Source: Rhodocyclales bacterium (GTDB taxonomy: Bacteria; Pseudomonadota; Gammaproteobacteria; Burkholderiales; Rhodocyclaceae). Taken from it: a DNA stretch of 64,000 nt. Every line of letters begins with the position of its first letter. Position 1 is the first letter of the stretch. Below, piece by piece: positions 55,701 to 64,000 of the stretch. The DNA lies in assembly GCA_016183655.1 (NCBI GenBank), contig JACPEH010000013.1:80838-144837 (forward strand). Direction: 5' to 3'. The notes beneath the pieces are model-generated. The model saw only the letters and a program-made list of their open reading frames with translations, had not been told where the DNA came from and did no database searches. Both the position numbers and the translations under genes were made by a program.

Positions 55701-55922
55701 CCCGAGATAGACCGGCAGGAAACCGATGCCGCTGGTCGCGGCCCGGCCGACGCTGCCGTAGAAGGTCCACGCCGTGGTGTAGACGCCGAGCGACAAGGCA
55801 TAGACGTAGGGATTGGCGATCAGGCTGCGCCCCGCCGCGGCCGCCTTGTCGCCGCGGTAGGCGATGACGAACAGCAGGCCGAGATAGGCGCCGGCGGCGA
55901 AGACGATGATCCAGGCGGGCAC
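52728..55922 (-). CDS. Sodium:solute symporter fused to GGDEF and EAL domains
   Basis: A 1064-residue membrane signalling protein. The N-terminal half (about 1-500) is an SLC5/SSS-type transporter domain with about 13 helices, like the sensor part of CbrA and CrbS. A linker (about 500-650) follows, then a GGDEF domain whose motif is GGQSF (about 712-716) and so probably inactive, then an EAL domain (EAL at 841-843). The EAL part keeps EVTET, MDDFGTGYSSL, LKIDASF and IAEGVE, so it should degrade cyclic-di-GMP. Start is GTG at 55922 with GGAGG. The stop codon lies in a mobile-element relic. Confidence 0.9.
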   Translation of the reverse strand: MPAWIIVFAAGAYLGLLFVIAYRGDKAAAAGRSLIANPYVYALSLGVYTTAWTFYGSVGRAATSGIGFLPVYLGPTVMIALWWVVLRKIIRIAKDNRLTSLADFISSRYGKSALLAGLVTVIAAVGVTPYISLQLKAISTGFNVLRAYPDVMAAMPEPASVWHDSAFYAALALAAFTVVFGTRKLDAAERHEGMVAAIAVESVVKLLAFLAVGVFVTWGMYDGVADLFAQAAAEPRISAVFTIGGGSIDIYRSWASLFSLAFVSMLAIMFLPRQFQVTVVENVDEAHLNKAIWLFPLYLFLFNLFVLPIAFGGLLHFGADGVNPDTFVLTLPMAGQQEALALLVFLGGFSAATGMVIVETIALSTMVCNDLVMPVLLRIRALRLAERADLSALLLTIRRGTIVLGLLLGYAYYRLAGEAYALVSIGLISFAAVAQFGPALLGGIYWKGATRAGALAGLGAGFLVWAYTLMLPALARSGWLPLALLDEGPFSIALLRPLALFGLEGLDEITHAMLWSMVANIGAYVGVSVVTGQSAVEQTQATLFVDVFRHDRGAERAWRATGSLPDLFALMTRFLGALNARLAFLTYARQHGLEWPVVIDAELARYCEAQLAGVIGAASARVMLDTVVEEELLRDSLTGLPNRALLLSRIGDAEDRCRLEAGRGFALLFLVLDRFRMISDSAGVAVGDQLLIAVAQRLGSMLRPGDTLARVGGQSFAILLDEARDAAEARRFADQLQGELASGFNIEGHALFTTASVGIALGRPGYVDPGEVLRDAETAAHNAMRRGGACHAVFAADMRERAVALLAMETELRQAAVRGEDFRVYYQPVVALADGRLAGFEALVRMRRADGSLVPPAEFISLTEETGLILSIGHHVLSEACRQMRAWQLRYPEHPPLQMSVNLAGRQFAQPDLVQQIEAVLAETGLDTASLKLEVTETVIMEHAEAATAVLEKLRGLGIKLLMDDFGTGYSSLSYLHRFPVDTLKIDASFVRRMDVDRKDADIIEAIVALAHTLNMDLIAEGVENAGQLAQLRRLGVEYGQGYYFARPLDAEAAEALIAAPPVW

Positions 55923-55975
55923 GCTTCAGCCTCCGCGCCGGAGCGTTCGCTGCGCAGAGGCGCGCGGCATGGCGG

Positions 55976-56170
55976 CTAGCGCCTCTCGATGACCGCCACC
56001 AGCAGCGCGATGAGCGCCCCCCAGGCGGCGTAGACATAGACATACAGCAAGGGCACGCCGGCGAACAGGTCGGCCCGGTTGAACAGCGCCAGCAGCGGGT
56101 AGTTGAACAACAGGCTGCCCAGCGCGAAGAGCGCCGCCAGTCGTTGCGCCTTGAGGTTGGGCTTGTTCAT
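55976..56170 (-). CDS. Small membrane protein upstream of SSS-type sensor (CbrX-like)
   Basis: A 64-residue protein with two hydrophobic helices (LAALFALGSLLFNYPLLALF and VPLLYVYVYAAWGALIALLVAVIERR). Short membrane proteins in this position occur before SLC5-type sensors; CbrX before CbrA is the best known case, and the similarity here is by position and shape. It lies 53 bases upstream of the symporter fusion on the same strand, so co-transcription is likely. The function is unknown. Confidence 0.72.
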   Translation of the reverse strand: MNKPNLKAQRLAALFALGSLLFNYPLLALFNRADLFAGVPLLYVYVYAAWGALIALLVAVIERR

Positions 56171-56313
56171 TGTCTTGTTGCCTCGCTGTCGGCCGCTCCC
56201 TTGTCCGTCCCTTCTTCACGATAGCCATCTTCCCCCGGCCCCGCAACACCGGTCGGCGGCGGTGCTACCATCACGACTGTTCGGCCCCGGCCGACAACGA
56301 CAGTGAGAAAGCA

Positions 56314-57156
56314 ATGCGTTTCGAAGGTACCGACAACTACGTCGCCACGCGCGACCTGACGCTCGCCGTCAATGCCGCAGTGACGCTGCAGCGGCCGCTC
56401 CTGATCAAGGGCGAACCGGGCACCGGCAAGACCATGCTGGCCGAGGAAGTGGCGGCGGCGCTCGACCTGCCGCTGTTCCAGTGGCACATCAAGTCCACCA
56501 CCAAGGCGCAGCAGGGCCTCTACGAGTACGACGCGGTCTCGCGCCTGCGCGACTCGCAACTGGGCGATCCGAAGGTCGAGGACATCGCCCACTACATCGT
56601 CAAGGGCGTGCTGTGGCAGGCCTTCGAGTGCGAGACGCCGAGCGTGGTGCTGATCGACGAGGTGGACAAGGCCGACATCGAGTTTCCCAACGACCTCCTG
56701 CGCGAACTCGACCGCATGGAATTCCACGTCTACGAGACGCGGCAGACGGTGCGCGCCCGGCACCGGCCGCTGGTCTTCATCACCTCGAACAACGAGAAGG
56801 AACTGCCGGACGCCTTCCTGCGCCGCTGCTTCTTCCACTACATCAAGTTCCCCGACCGCGAGACGATGACCAAGATCGTCGGCGTGCATTTCCCGACGCT
56901 GAAGAAGGACCTGCTGCGCGAGGCGCTGGAGGTCTTCTTCGAGCTGCGCGAGGTGCCGGGGCTGAAGAAGAAGCCATCGACCTCGGAACTGCTCGACTGG
57001 CTGAAGCTGTTGCTGGCCGAGGACATCCCGCCCGAAGTGCTGCGCGCCAAGGACCGGAAGGCGGCGATTCCGCCGCTGCACGGCGCGCTCTTGAAGAACG
57101 AGCAGGACGTGCACCTCTTCGAGCGGCTGATCTTCATGGCGCGGCAGAACCGCTGA
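56314..57156 (+). CDS. MoxR-family AAA+ ATPase
   Basis: A 280-residue chaperone-type AAA+ protein of the MoxR/CoxD group. Walker A GEPGTGKT (about 33-40), Walker B VVLIDEVDKAD, sensor-1 FITSNNEKELPDAFLRRC. Such proteins remodel or insert metal cofactors together with a VWA-domain partner, which here is the next gene 19 bases downstream. The substrate complex is not in the window. The ATG at 56314 is used; upstream codons in frame lie in the divergent promoter region. Confidence 0.88.
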   Translation: MRFEGTDNYVATRDLTLAVNAAVTLQRPLLIKGEPGTGKTMLAEEVAAALDLPLFQWHIKSTTKAQQGLYEYDAVSRLRDSQLGDPKVEDIAHYIVKGVLWQAFECETPSVVLIDEVDKADIEFPNDLLRELDRMEFHVYETRQTVRARHRPLVFITSNNEKELPDAFLRRCFFHYIKFPDRETMTKIVGVHFPTLKKDLLREALEVFFELREVPGLKKKPSTSELLDWLKLLLAEDIPPEVLRAKDRKAAIPPLHGALLKNEQDVHLFERLIFMARQNR

Positions 57157-57175
57157 CCCGGCACGCGCAACCCGC

Positions 57176-58345
57176 ATGCTCGTCGACTTCTTCCTGCACC
57201 TGAAGGACCGCCAGCTGCCGGTCTCGACCAAGGAATTCCTGACCCTGCTCGAAGCGCTGCAGCAGGGCGTGATCGGCCACAGCCTGGACGACTTCTACTA
57301 CCTTGCGCGCAGCGCGCTGGTCAAGGACGAGGCCCACTTCGACAAGTACGACCGCGCCTTCGCCGAGTACTTCAAGGGGATCGAAGCGCTGCCCGGCATG
57401 GACGCACTGATCCCCGAGGAGTGGTTGCGGCAGACGATCAAGCGCCACCTGACGCCGGAGCAGCAGGCGAAGCTGGAGAAGCTCGGCTGGGACAAGCTGA
57501 TGGAGGAATTCCAGAAGCGCCTCGCCGAACAGAAGGGGCGGCATGCCGGCGGCAGCAAATGGATCGGCACCGGCGGCAGCTCGCCCTTCGGCCACGGCGG
57601 CACGCATCCGGAAGGCATCCGCGTCGGCGGCAAAAGCGAGAACCGCTCGGCGGTGAAGGTCTGGGAAAAACGCGAGTTCCAGAACCTCGACGAGCAGGTC
57701 GAGCTCGGCACGCGCAACATCAAGGTCGCGCTGCGCCGGCTGCGCCATTTCGCGCGCGAGGGCGCCGCCGAGGAACTCGACCTCGACGGCACCATTGCCG
57801 GCACCGCCAGGAACGCCGGCTGGCTCGACCTCAAGCTGCGTCCGGAACGGCACAACGCGGTCAAGGTGCTGCTCTTCCTCGACATCGGCGGCTCTATGGA
57901 CGACCACGTGCGCATCTGCGAGGAACTGTTCTCGGCCTGCCGCAGCGAGTTCAAGCACCTCGAACACTACTACTTCCACAACTGCGTGTACGAGTGGGTG
58001 TGGCGCGACAACCGCCGCCGCCACGACGAGCGCATCCCGACGCGCGAGCTGCTGCACCGCTACGGCAGCGACTACAAGCTGGTCTTCGTCGGCGACGCCA
58101 GCATGAGCCCGTACGAAATCCTCCACCCCGGCGGCAGCGTCGAGCACTGGAACGAGGAACCGGGGGCGGTCTGGCTGGGTCGAATCACCGAGACCTTCCC
58201 GCAGGCGATCTGGCTCAACCCCGAGCCCGAGCATGCCTGGCAGTACCGTCAGTCGACCGCGCTGATCCGCAACCTGATGGGCGAGCGGATGTTTCCGCTG
58301 ACCATCGACGGCCTGACCCGCGGCATGCGCCGGCTGGGGAAATAA
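57176..58345 (+). CDS. VWA-domain (CoxE-like) MoxR partner
   Basis: A 389-residue cytoplasmic protein of the CoxE-like VWA family. The VWA domain (about 220-385) begins VKVLLFLDIGGSMDDHV, with the MIDAS residues DxGxS, and contains the YYFHNCVYEWVW segment. The N-terminal part is helical and charged, with a glycine/histidine linker HAGGSKWIGTGGSSPFGHGG. With the MoxR ATPase upstream it forms the usual two-gene module for protein or metal-site maturation. Target unknown. Confidence 0.87.
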   Translation: MLVDFFLHLKDRQLPVSTKEFLTLLEALQQGVIGHSLDDFYYLARSALVKDEAHFDKYDRAFAEYFKGIEALPGMDALIPEEWLRQTIKRHLTPEQQAKLEKLGWDKLMEEFQKRLAEQKGRHAGGSKWIGTGGSSPFGHGGTHPEGIRVGGKSENRSAVKVWEKREFQNLDEQVELGTRNIKVALRRLRHFAREGAAEELDLDGTIAGTARNAGWLDLKLRPERHNAVKVLLFLDIGGSMDDHVRICEELFSACRSEFKHLEHYYFHNCVYEWVWRDNRRRHDERIPTRELLHRYGSDYKLVFVGDASMSPYEILHPGGSVEHWNEEPGAVWLGRITETFPQAIWLNPEPEHAWQYRQSTALIRNLMGERMFPLTIDGLTRGMRRLGK

Positions 58346-58417
58346 GGAAGCAAGGTTCCGCTCAACATTGGGCTGGAGTACAGTAGCGCGTTCCGACGGA
58401 AACGACAGGAGGAGTCG

Positions 58418-58978
58418 ATGAAGCAGGGAGCCATGCAACGACCTCCGGCGCACATGACGGGGAAACCGCAACCGCGCTGGCTGAGCACCGGGATCGGCGA
58501 CGATTTCGTTCCGGTGATCGAGGATATCGCCGACGAGGACGCCGAAAGCGATATCGACGCCCCGTGGTGCGTGTTGATCGCCGACGACGATCACAGCGTG
58601 CACGAGGCCACGCTGTCCGCGCTCGCCGGCCTGCGCATCCACGACCGGCCGCTCAGCTTCCTGCACACCTACTCGGCGAGCGAAACGATTTCGCTGCTCG
58701 CCAGCACCGACCCGGTGCACCTCGTCCTGCTCGACGTCGTCATGGAATCGCCCGACGCCGGGCTGCACGCGGTGAACGACATCCGCGAAAACCTCGGCCT
58801 GCGCGACCTGAAGATCGTCATCCGCACCGGCCAGCCCGGACTCGCTTCCGAGCAGGAAATCCGCCACCGCTACGCGATCGACGGTTACGCCAACAAGGCG
58901 GAACTGACGCGCAGCATGCTGCGCGAGGTGATCGCCTCGGCCCTGCACCCCGGCGCTGCAGCCTGGAAGGGAGACTAG
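58418..58978 (+). CDS. Single-domain response regulator (DUF3369-type receiver)
   Basis: A 186-residue receiver protein with a 50-residue acidic N-terminal extension and no output domain. The receiver has the acidic triad ADDDHSVHE, phosphorylation site LVLLDVVMESPDAG, and the conserved T and K (VIRTGQ, GYANKAELT). Its style matches the N-terminal receivers of DUF3369/HD-GYP regulators. AGGAGG lies five bases before the start. The FecR-domain gene begins two bases after its stop, so they are co-expressed. Cognate kinase not seen. Confidence 0.83.
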   Translation: MKQGAMQRPPAHMTGKPQPRWLSTGIGDDFVPVIEDIADEDAESDIDAPWCVLIADDDHSVHEATLSALAGLRIHDRPLSFLHTYSASETISLLASTDPVHLVLLDVVMESPDAGLHAVNDIRENLGLRDLKIVIRTGQPGLASEQEIRHRYAIDGYANKAELTRSMLREVIASALHPGAAAWKGD

Positions 58979-58980
58979 CG

Positions 58981-59673
58981 ATGGCCGACCGCCGCGCGCT
59001 GCTTCGCGCCCTCGCCGCCGCCGGCGTGCTCGGTCCGGCGGGAATCTCCGGCCTCATCCGCGAGGCGCTCGCGGCCGGCCTGGATCCGGTCGCGCCGGGC
59101 CTCTACCGCATCCGCGGCACGGTCACCGTCAATGGACAACCGGCGCGCGAGGGACAGTTGCTGCGGGCCGGCGACACGATCGCCACCGGGCCGAAGAGCG
59201 AGGCGATCTACGTCATCGGCCAGGACGCCTTCATGCAGCGCGAGAAGAGCGCCGTCAGCTTCGCCGGCGACGCCGCCGCCAACGTCATGCGCGTGATCAC
59301 CGGCGGCATCCTGTCGGTGTTCGGCAAGGGGGAAAAGAAGCTGATCGTGCCGACCGCGACCATCGGCATCCGTGGCACCGGCTGCTATATCGAGGCGAAC
59401 GAGAAGTCGGTCTATTTCTGCCTGTGCTACGGCCTCGCCGAGGTGGTGCCGACCGCCGAGCCCGGCCGCCTCGAACGCGTCGAGACGGAGCACCACGACC
59501 GGCCGATGCTGATCAACAACGATCCGGGCATGCCGACGATGTGGTCGGCGCCGGTGATCAACCACAACGACGACGAGCTGGTGCTGCTGGAGAACCTGGT
59601 CGGCCGCTGGCCGCCGTTCTACGGCAAGACCGGCCTCGACTACTACGGTTACGGCAAGGGCCAGCGCTACTGA
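58981..59673 (+). CDS. FecR-domain protein with Tat-like signal
   Basis: A 230-residue protein with an N-terminal twin-arginine segment (DRRALLRALAAAGVLG), suggesting Tat export, and a FecR-type beta domain (about 40-150: LYRIRGTVTVNGQPAREGQLLRAGDTIATG). Conserved IGIRGTGCYIE follows, with several cysteines (GCYIE, YFCLCYG). FecR domains occur in sigma regulators and in envelope proteins; this one has no sigma-factor neighbour. GGGAG lies upstream of the ATG. It ends convergent with, and overlapping by seven bases, the PilB/GspE gene. Confidence 0.8.
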   Translation: MADRRALLRALAAAGVLGPAGISGLIREALAAGLDPVAPGLYRIRGTVTVNGQPAREGQLLRAGDTIATGPKSEAIYVIGQDAFMQREKSAVSFAGDAAANVMRVITGGILSVFGKGEKKLIVPTATIGIRGTGCYIEANEKSVYFCLCYGLAEVVPTAEPGRLERVETEHHDRPMLINNDPGMPTMWSAPVINHNDDELVLLENLVGRWPPFYGKTGLDYYGYGKGQRY

Positions 59674-61448
59674 TCGTTCGGCGGCGCCACCTTCATGATC
59701 TCGTCGAGCGTGGTCGCTCCCTGCGCCGCCTTCGTCGCCCCCGAGATGCGCAAGGGCTTCATCCCCTCCCGGTAAGCCTGCTCGCGCACCCGGGCGATCT
59801 CGGTATCGGGGCGGATCAGCTTCTTCAGTTCCGGACTCATCAGCATGATCTCGTAGAGGCCGACGCGGCCGGAATAGCCGGTCATGCGGCACTCCAGGCA
59901 GCCCACCGGGTGGTGCAGCTGCGGCGGCCGGCTGGCCTTCCACGGCGCCACCAGCGCGTTCCACGCCTCCTCGTCTTCCACCCGCATCGCCGCCGCCTTC
60001 TTGCAGTGCGGGCAGAGCGTGCGCACCAGGCGCTGCGCCATGACGCCGAGCAGCGTCGACCCGATCAGGTAGGACGGCACACCGAGGTCGAGTAGCCGCG
60101 TCACCGCCGACGGCGCATCGTTGGTGTGCAGCGTCGATAGCACCAGGTGGCCGGTCAGCGCCGCCTGGATCGCCATGTCGGCGGTCTCCAGGTCGCGGAT
60201 CTCGCCGACCATGATGATGTCCGGGTCCTGCCGCATCAGCGAGCGCACGCCGTCGGCGAAGCCGAGCTCGATCGCCGGGTTGACCTGCATCTGGTTGAAC
60301 GAGGATTCGATCATTTCGATCGGGTCCTCGATCGTGCACACGTTCACCTCCGGCGTCGCCAGTTGCTTCAGCGTCGAGTACAGCGTCGTCGTCTTGCCCG
60401 AGCCGGTCGGGCCGGTGACCAGGATGATGCCGTTCGGCTGCGTCGTCATCGCATGCCAGCGCTTCTGGTCATCGTCGGAAAAGCCCAGTTCGCGGAAGTC
60501 GCGGACCAGCACCTCGGGGTCGAAGACGCGCATCACCAGCTTCTCGCCGAAGGCGGTCGGCAAGGTCGACAGGCGCAGTTCGATCTCCTGCCCGTCGGGC
60601 GTGCGCGTCTTGATCCGGCCATCCTGCGGCCGGCGCTTCTCGATCACGTCCATGCGTCCGAGCAGCTTGATGCGGCTGGTCATCGCCGTCGCCACCGCCA
60701 TCGGGATCTGGTACACCTGATGCAGCACGCCGTCGATGCGGAAGCGGACGATGCCCAGTTCGCGCCGCGGCTCGATGTGGATGTCCGAGGCGCGCTGCTC
60801 GAAGGCGTACTGCCACAGCCAGTCGACGATGTTGACGATGTGCTGGTCATTGGCGTCGAACTGGCGGTTGGTACGACCGAGGTCGACCAGCTGCTCGAAC
60901 GACGAGAGGCCGCTGGTATTGCCGCCGCTCTTCGCCGCGTTCTTCACCGAGCGCGCCAGGTTGTAGAACTCGACCAAGTAGCGGGCGATGTCCGACGGGT
61001 TGGCGACGACGCGGCGGATCTGCTTCTTCAGGATCGGTTCGAGTTCCTTCTCCCACTCGCGGATATAGGGCTCGGCGGTGGCGATCACCACCTCCTTGGT
61101 CGTCACCTGCAGCGGCAGGATCTTGAAGCGCGACGCGTAGGCGCTCGACATGACGTCGGTAACGATCGAGAAGTCGACCTTGAGCGGGTCGATATGCACG
61201 TATTCCAGCCCGACGCGCTGCGCCAGCCACTCGGCCAGGTCTTCCAGGTGCAGTGGCTTGTTCGGCGGCAGCAGGTTGCGCCACTTCTGGTCGGCGGCAA
61301 GCACCAGCGGATGGATGTCGCCGCGATAGAGGCGGCGCTCGGCAACCAGGCGTTCGGCCTCGGCCTTGTCCACCATGCCGTCGGCAACCAGCCAGCCGAC
61401 GACTTCGGGCAGGGTCAAACGATGTTCGTGCACCACCGATGAAGCCAT
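59667..61448 (-). CDS. GspE/PilB-type secretion ATPase
   Basis: Hexameric type II secretion or type IV pilus assembly ATPase, 593 residues. The N-terminal MshEN-like region (about 1-170) is followed by the ATPase core: Walker A VTGPTGSGKTTT, the Asp box, His box (LSTLHTNDAPSAVTRL) and Walker B DPDIIMVGEIRDLETADMA. The zinc finger CPHC...CLEC is present. No pilin or gsp genes are adjacent, so the system it serves is unclear; it is a lone copy here. GAGGGG precedes the ATG at 61448. Confidence 0.88.
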   Translation of the reverse strand: MASSVVHEHRLTLPEVVGWLVADGMVDKAEAERLVAERRLYRGDIHPLVLAADQKWRNLLPPNKPLHLEDLAEWLAQRVGLEYVHIDPLKVDFSIVTDVMSSAYASRFKILPLQVTTKEVVIATAEPYIREWEKELEPILKKQIRRVVANPSDIARYLVEFYNLARSVKNAAKSGGNTSGLSSFEQLVDLGRTNRQFDANDQHIVNIVDWLWQYAFEQRASDIHIEPRRELGIVRFRIDGVLHQVYQIPMAVATAMTSRIKLLGRMDVIEKRRPQDGRIKTRTPDGQEIELRLSTLPTAFGEKLVMRVFDPEVLVRDFRELGFSDDDQKRWHAMTTQPNGIILVTGPTGSGKTTTLYSTLKQLATPEVNVCTIEDPIEMIESSFNQMQVNPAIELGFADGVRSLMRQDPDIIMVGEIRDLETADMAIQAALTGHLVLSTLHTNDAPSAVTRLLDLGVPSYLIGSTLLGVMAQRLVRTLCPHCKKAAAMRVEDEEAWNALVAPWKASRPPQLHHPVGCLECRMTGYSGRVGLYEIMLMSPELKKLIRPDTEIARVREQAYREGMKPLRISGATKAAQGATTLDEIMKVAPPNDQ

Positions 61449-61469
61449 TCCAAACCCCTCATGGACAGA

Positions 61470-61599
61470 TGACCACGCGTCGAGCGCAAGCCCCGGCATT
61501 CATGCCGGGGGGAGCAAGACGAAGACACAACCAGGGCGCGCACCGCGCGCCCGCTCGGTATCGTGGGAAGCCCCGGACCTTCAGGTCGGGGAGCTTCAC
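61470..61599 (+). mobile_element. IS200/IS605-like palindromic relic, fuller copy
   Basis: A 130-base non-coding element with three hairpins. CCCCGGCAT-TC-ATGCCGGGG is at 61491-61510, GGGCGCGC-ACC-GCGCGCCC at 61534-61552, and CCCCGGACCT...AGGTCGGGG near 61571-61590. The ends (TGACCACGCG and AGCTTCAC) recur, inverted, at 52681-52730. End hairpins of this kind are typical of IS200/IS605 elements and their non-autonomous derivatives; there is no transposase. Confidence 0.65.
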
Positions 61600-61978
61600 G
61601 GGCACTATACCGCCAGCCTCCTCCCCGCTCAATGCCGAACGGCCGGCCTCCGGCGAGCGCCGGCAGACCGCCGCCGAACATCCTGTTTGCGCAAGCCATC
61701 GGCATGGTCTACAAAAACATGACGACCCTCGGCACTCGATCACGATGGCATGCAAGCTCCCAGCCTGCGCCGTCGCCAAACCGAAGTTGCTTGGTTCGTT
61801 CAGTGGCCGATCATCCTGACAAAGGACAAGAAGAATGGTTGATGGAACGCTTTGTCCCAGTCCCCTCGGGGCGCTGGCGTGCGCCGAGCCCGGCGCACCT
61901 CATCGCCGCCGCCTCGCCACCCTCATATCCCCAACTGCAGCAAACCATCAAGCGGCGCCGGCCGCGAGGAGGTAAACC
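61600..61978 (+). other. Intergenic region upstream of the poly-HAMP gene, no gene seen
   Basis: The 379 bases between the mobile-element relic and the HAMP gene hold no convincing coding frame. Short open frames exist but lack ribosome sites and codon bias. The stretch is somewhat richer in AT around 61720-61850 and probably contains the promoter of the HAMP gene. AGGAGGT at 61964-61972 is that gene's ribosome site. Confidence 0.5.

Positions 61979-64000
<2,022 letters not shown>

Overview
The window is about 64 kb of chromosome from a GC-rich betaproteobacterium. Gene content and protein style (quinone-linked PyrD, rnf/rsx operon, FbpABC, large NAD-glutamate dehydrogenase, menaquinone genes, PrpE/AcuI) look most like the Rhodocyclales group. 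The genus cannot be fixed from sequence alone. No rRNA, tRNA, CRISPR array or prophage was recognised. Most of the window is ordinary, densely packed housekeeping DNA. The clear exception is a lower-GC block at about 18.3-22.2 kb.

Layout. 1-4.2 kb: SUF iron-sulfur assembly genes on the minus strand (regulator, sufB, sufC, sufD, start of sufS), with an IscR-type palindrome upstream. 4.3-13.97 kb: ridA, the menaquinone genes menC and menE-menF-menD, a DUF2242 lipoprotein, and a cNMP/CBS/nucleotidyltransferase protein paired with an exonuclease. 14-18.2 kb: a dicarboxylate/amino-acid symporter, an SOS-controlled dinB whose LexA box covers its start codon, an array of about 126-bp intergenic repeats, DoxX and an FMN reductase. 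18.3-22.2 kb: five small cassette-like genes, all on the minus strand and mostly lipoproteins, separated by integron attC-like sites with no integrase; I read this as a CALIN (attC cluster lacking an integrase). 22.4-35.6 kb: NAD-GDH, a PAS/GGDEF/EAL protein, an ankyrin protein, YdcF, PrpE, a receiver/degenerate-GGDEF protein and AcuI. 35.8-43.1 kb: an NlpC/P60 hydrolase, an iron-uptake locus (fbpA, fbpB, fbpC in a split arrangement), the N-end-rule transferases aat and bpt, and alanine dehydrogenase. 43.2-52.7 kb: pyrD, rsxABCDGE behind an FNR-like promoter, an orphan MNT nucleotidyltransferase, nth, FIST and DUF1841. 52.7-64 kb: a rare sodium-solute-symporter/GGDEF/EAL fusion with a small CbrX-like partner, a MoxR/VWA pair, a receiver plus FecR-domain pair, a PilB/GspE-type ATPase, and the start of a poly-HAMP (Nik1-like) signalling protein that runs off the window.

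Themes. Iron and redox recur: SUF assembly, FbpABC with Fur-like sites, Rnf, menaquinone and FNR. Cyclic-di-GMP and receiver signalling is also dense: three GGDEF/EAL-type proteins, one stand-alone receiver and one HAMP-repeat protein. The most unusual objects are the lipoprotein cassette array and its flanking 235-bp direct repeats, the symporter-GGDEF-EAL fusion, the leaderless SOS promoter of dinB, a pair of inverted IS200/IS605-like non-coding relics, and an in-frame 41-residue deletion inside the HAMP array.
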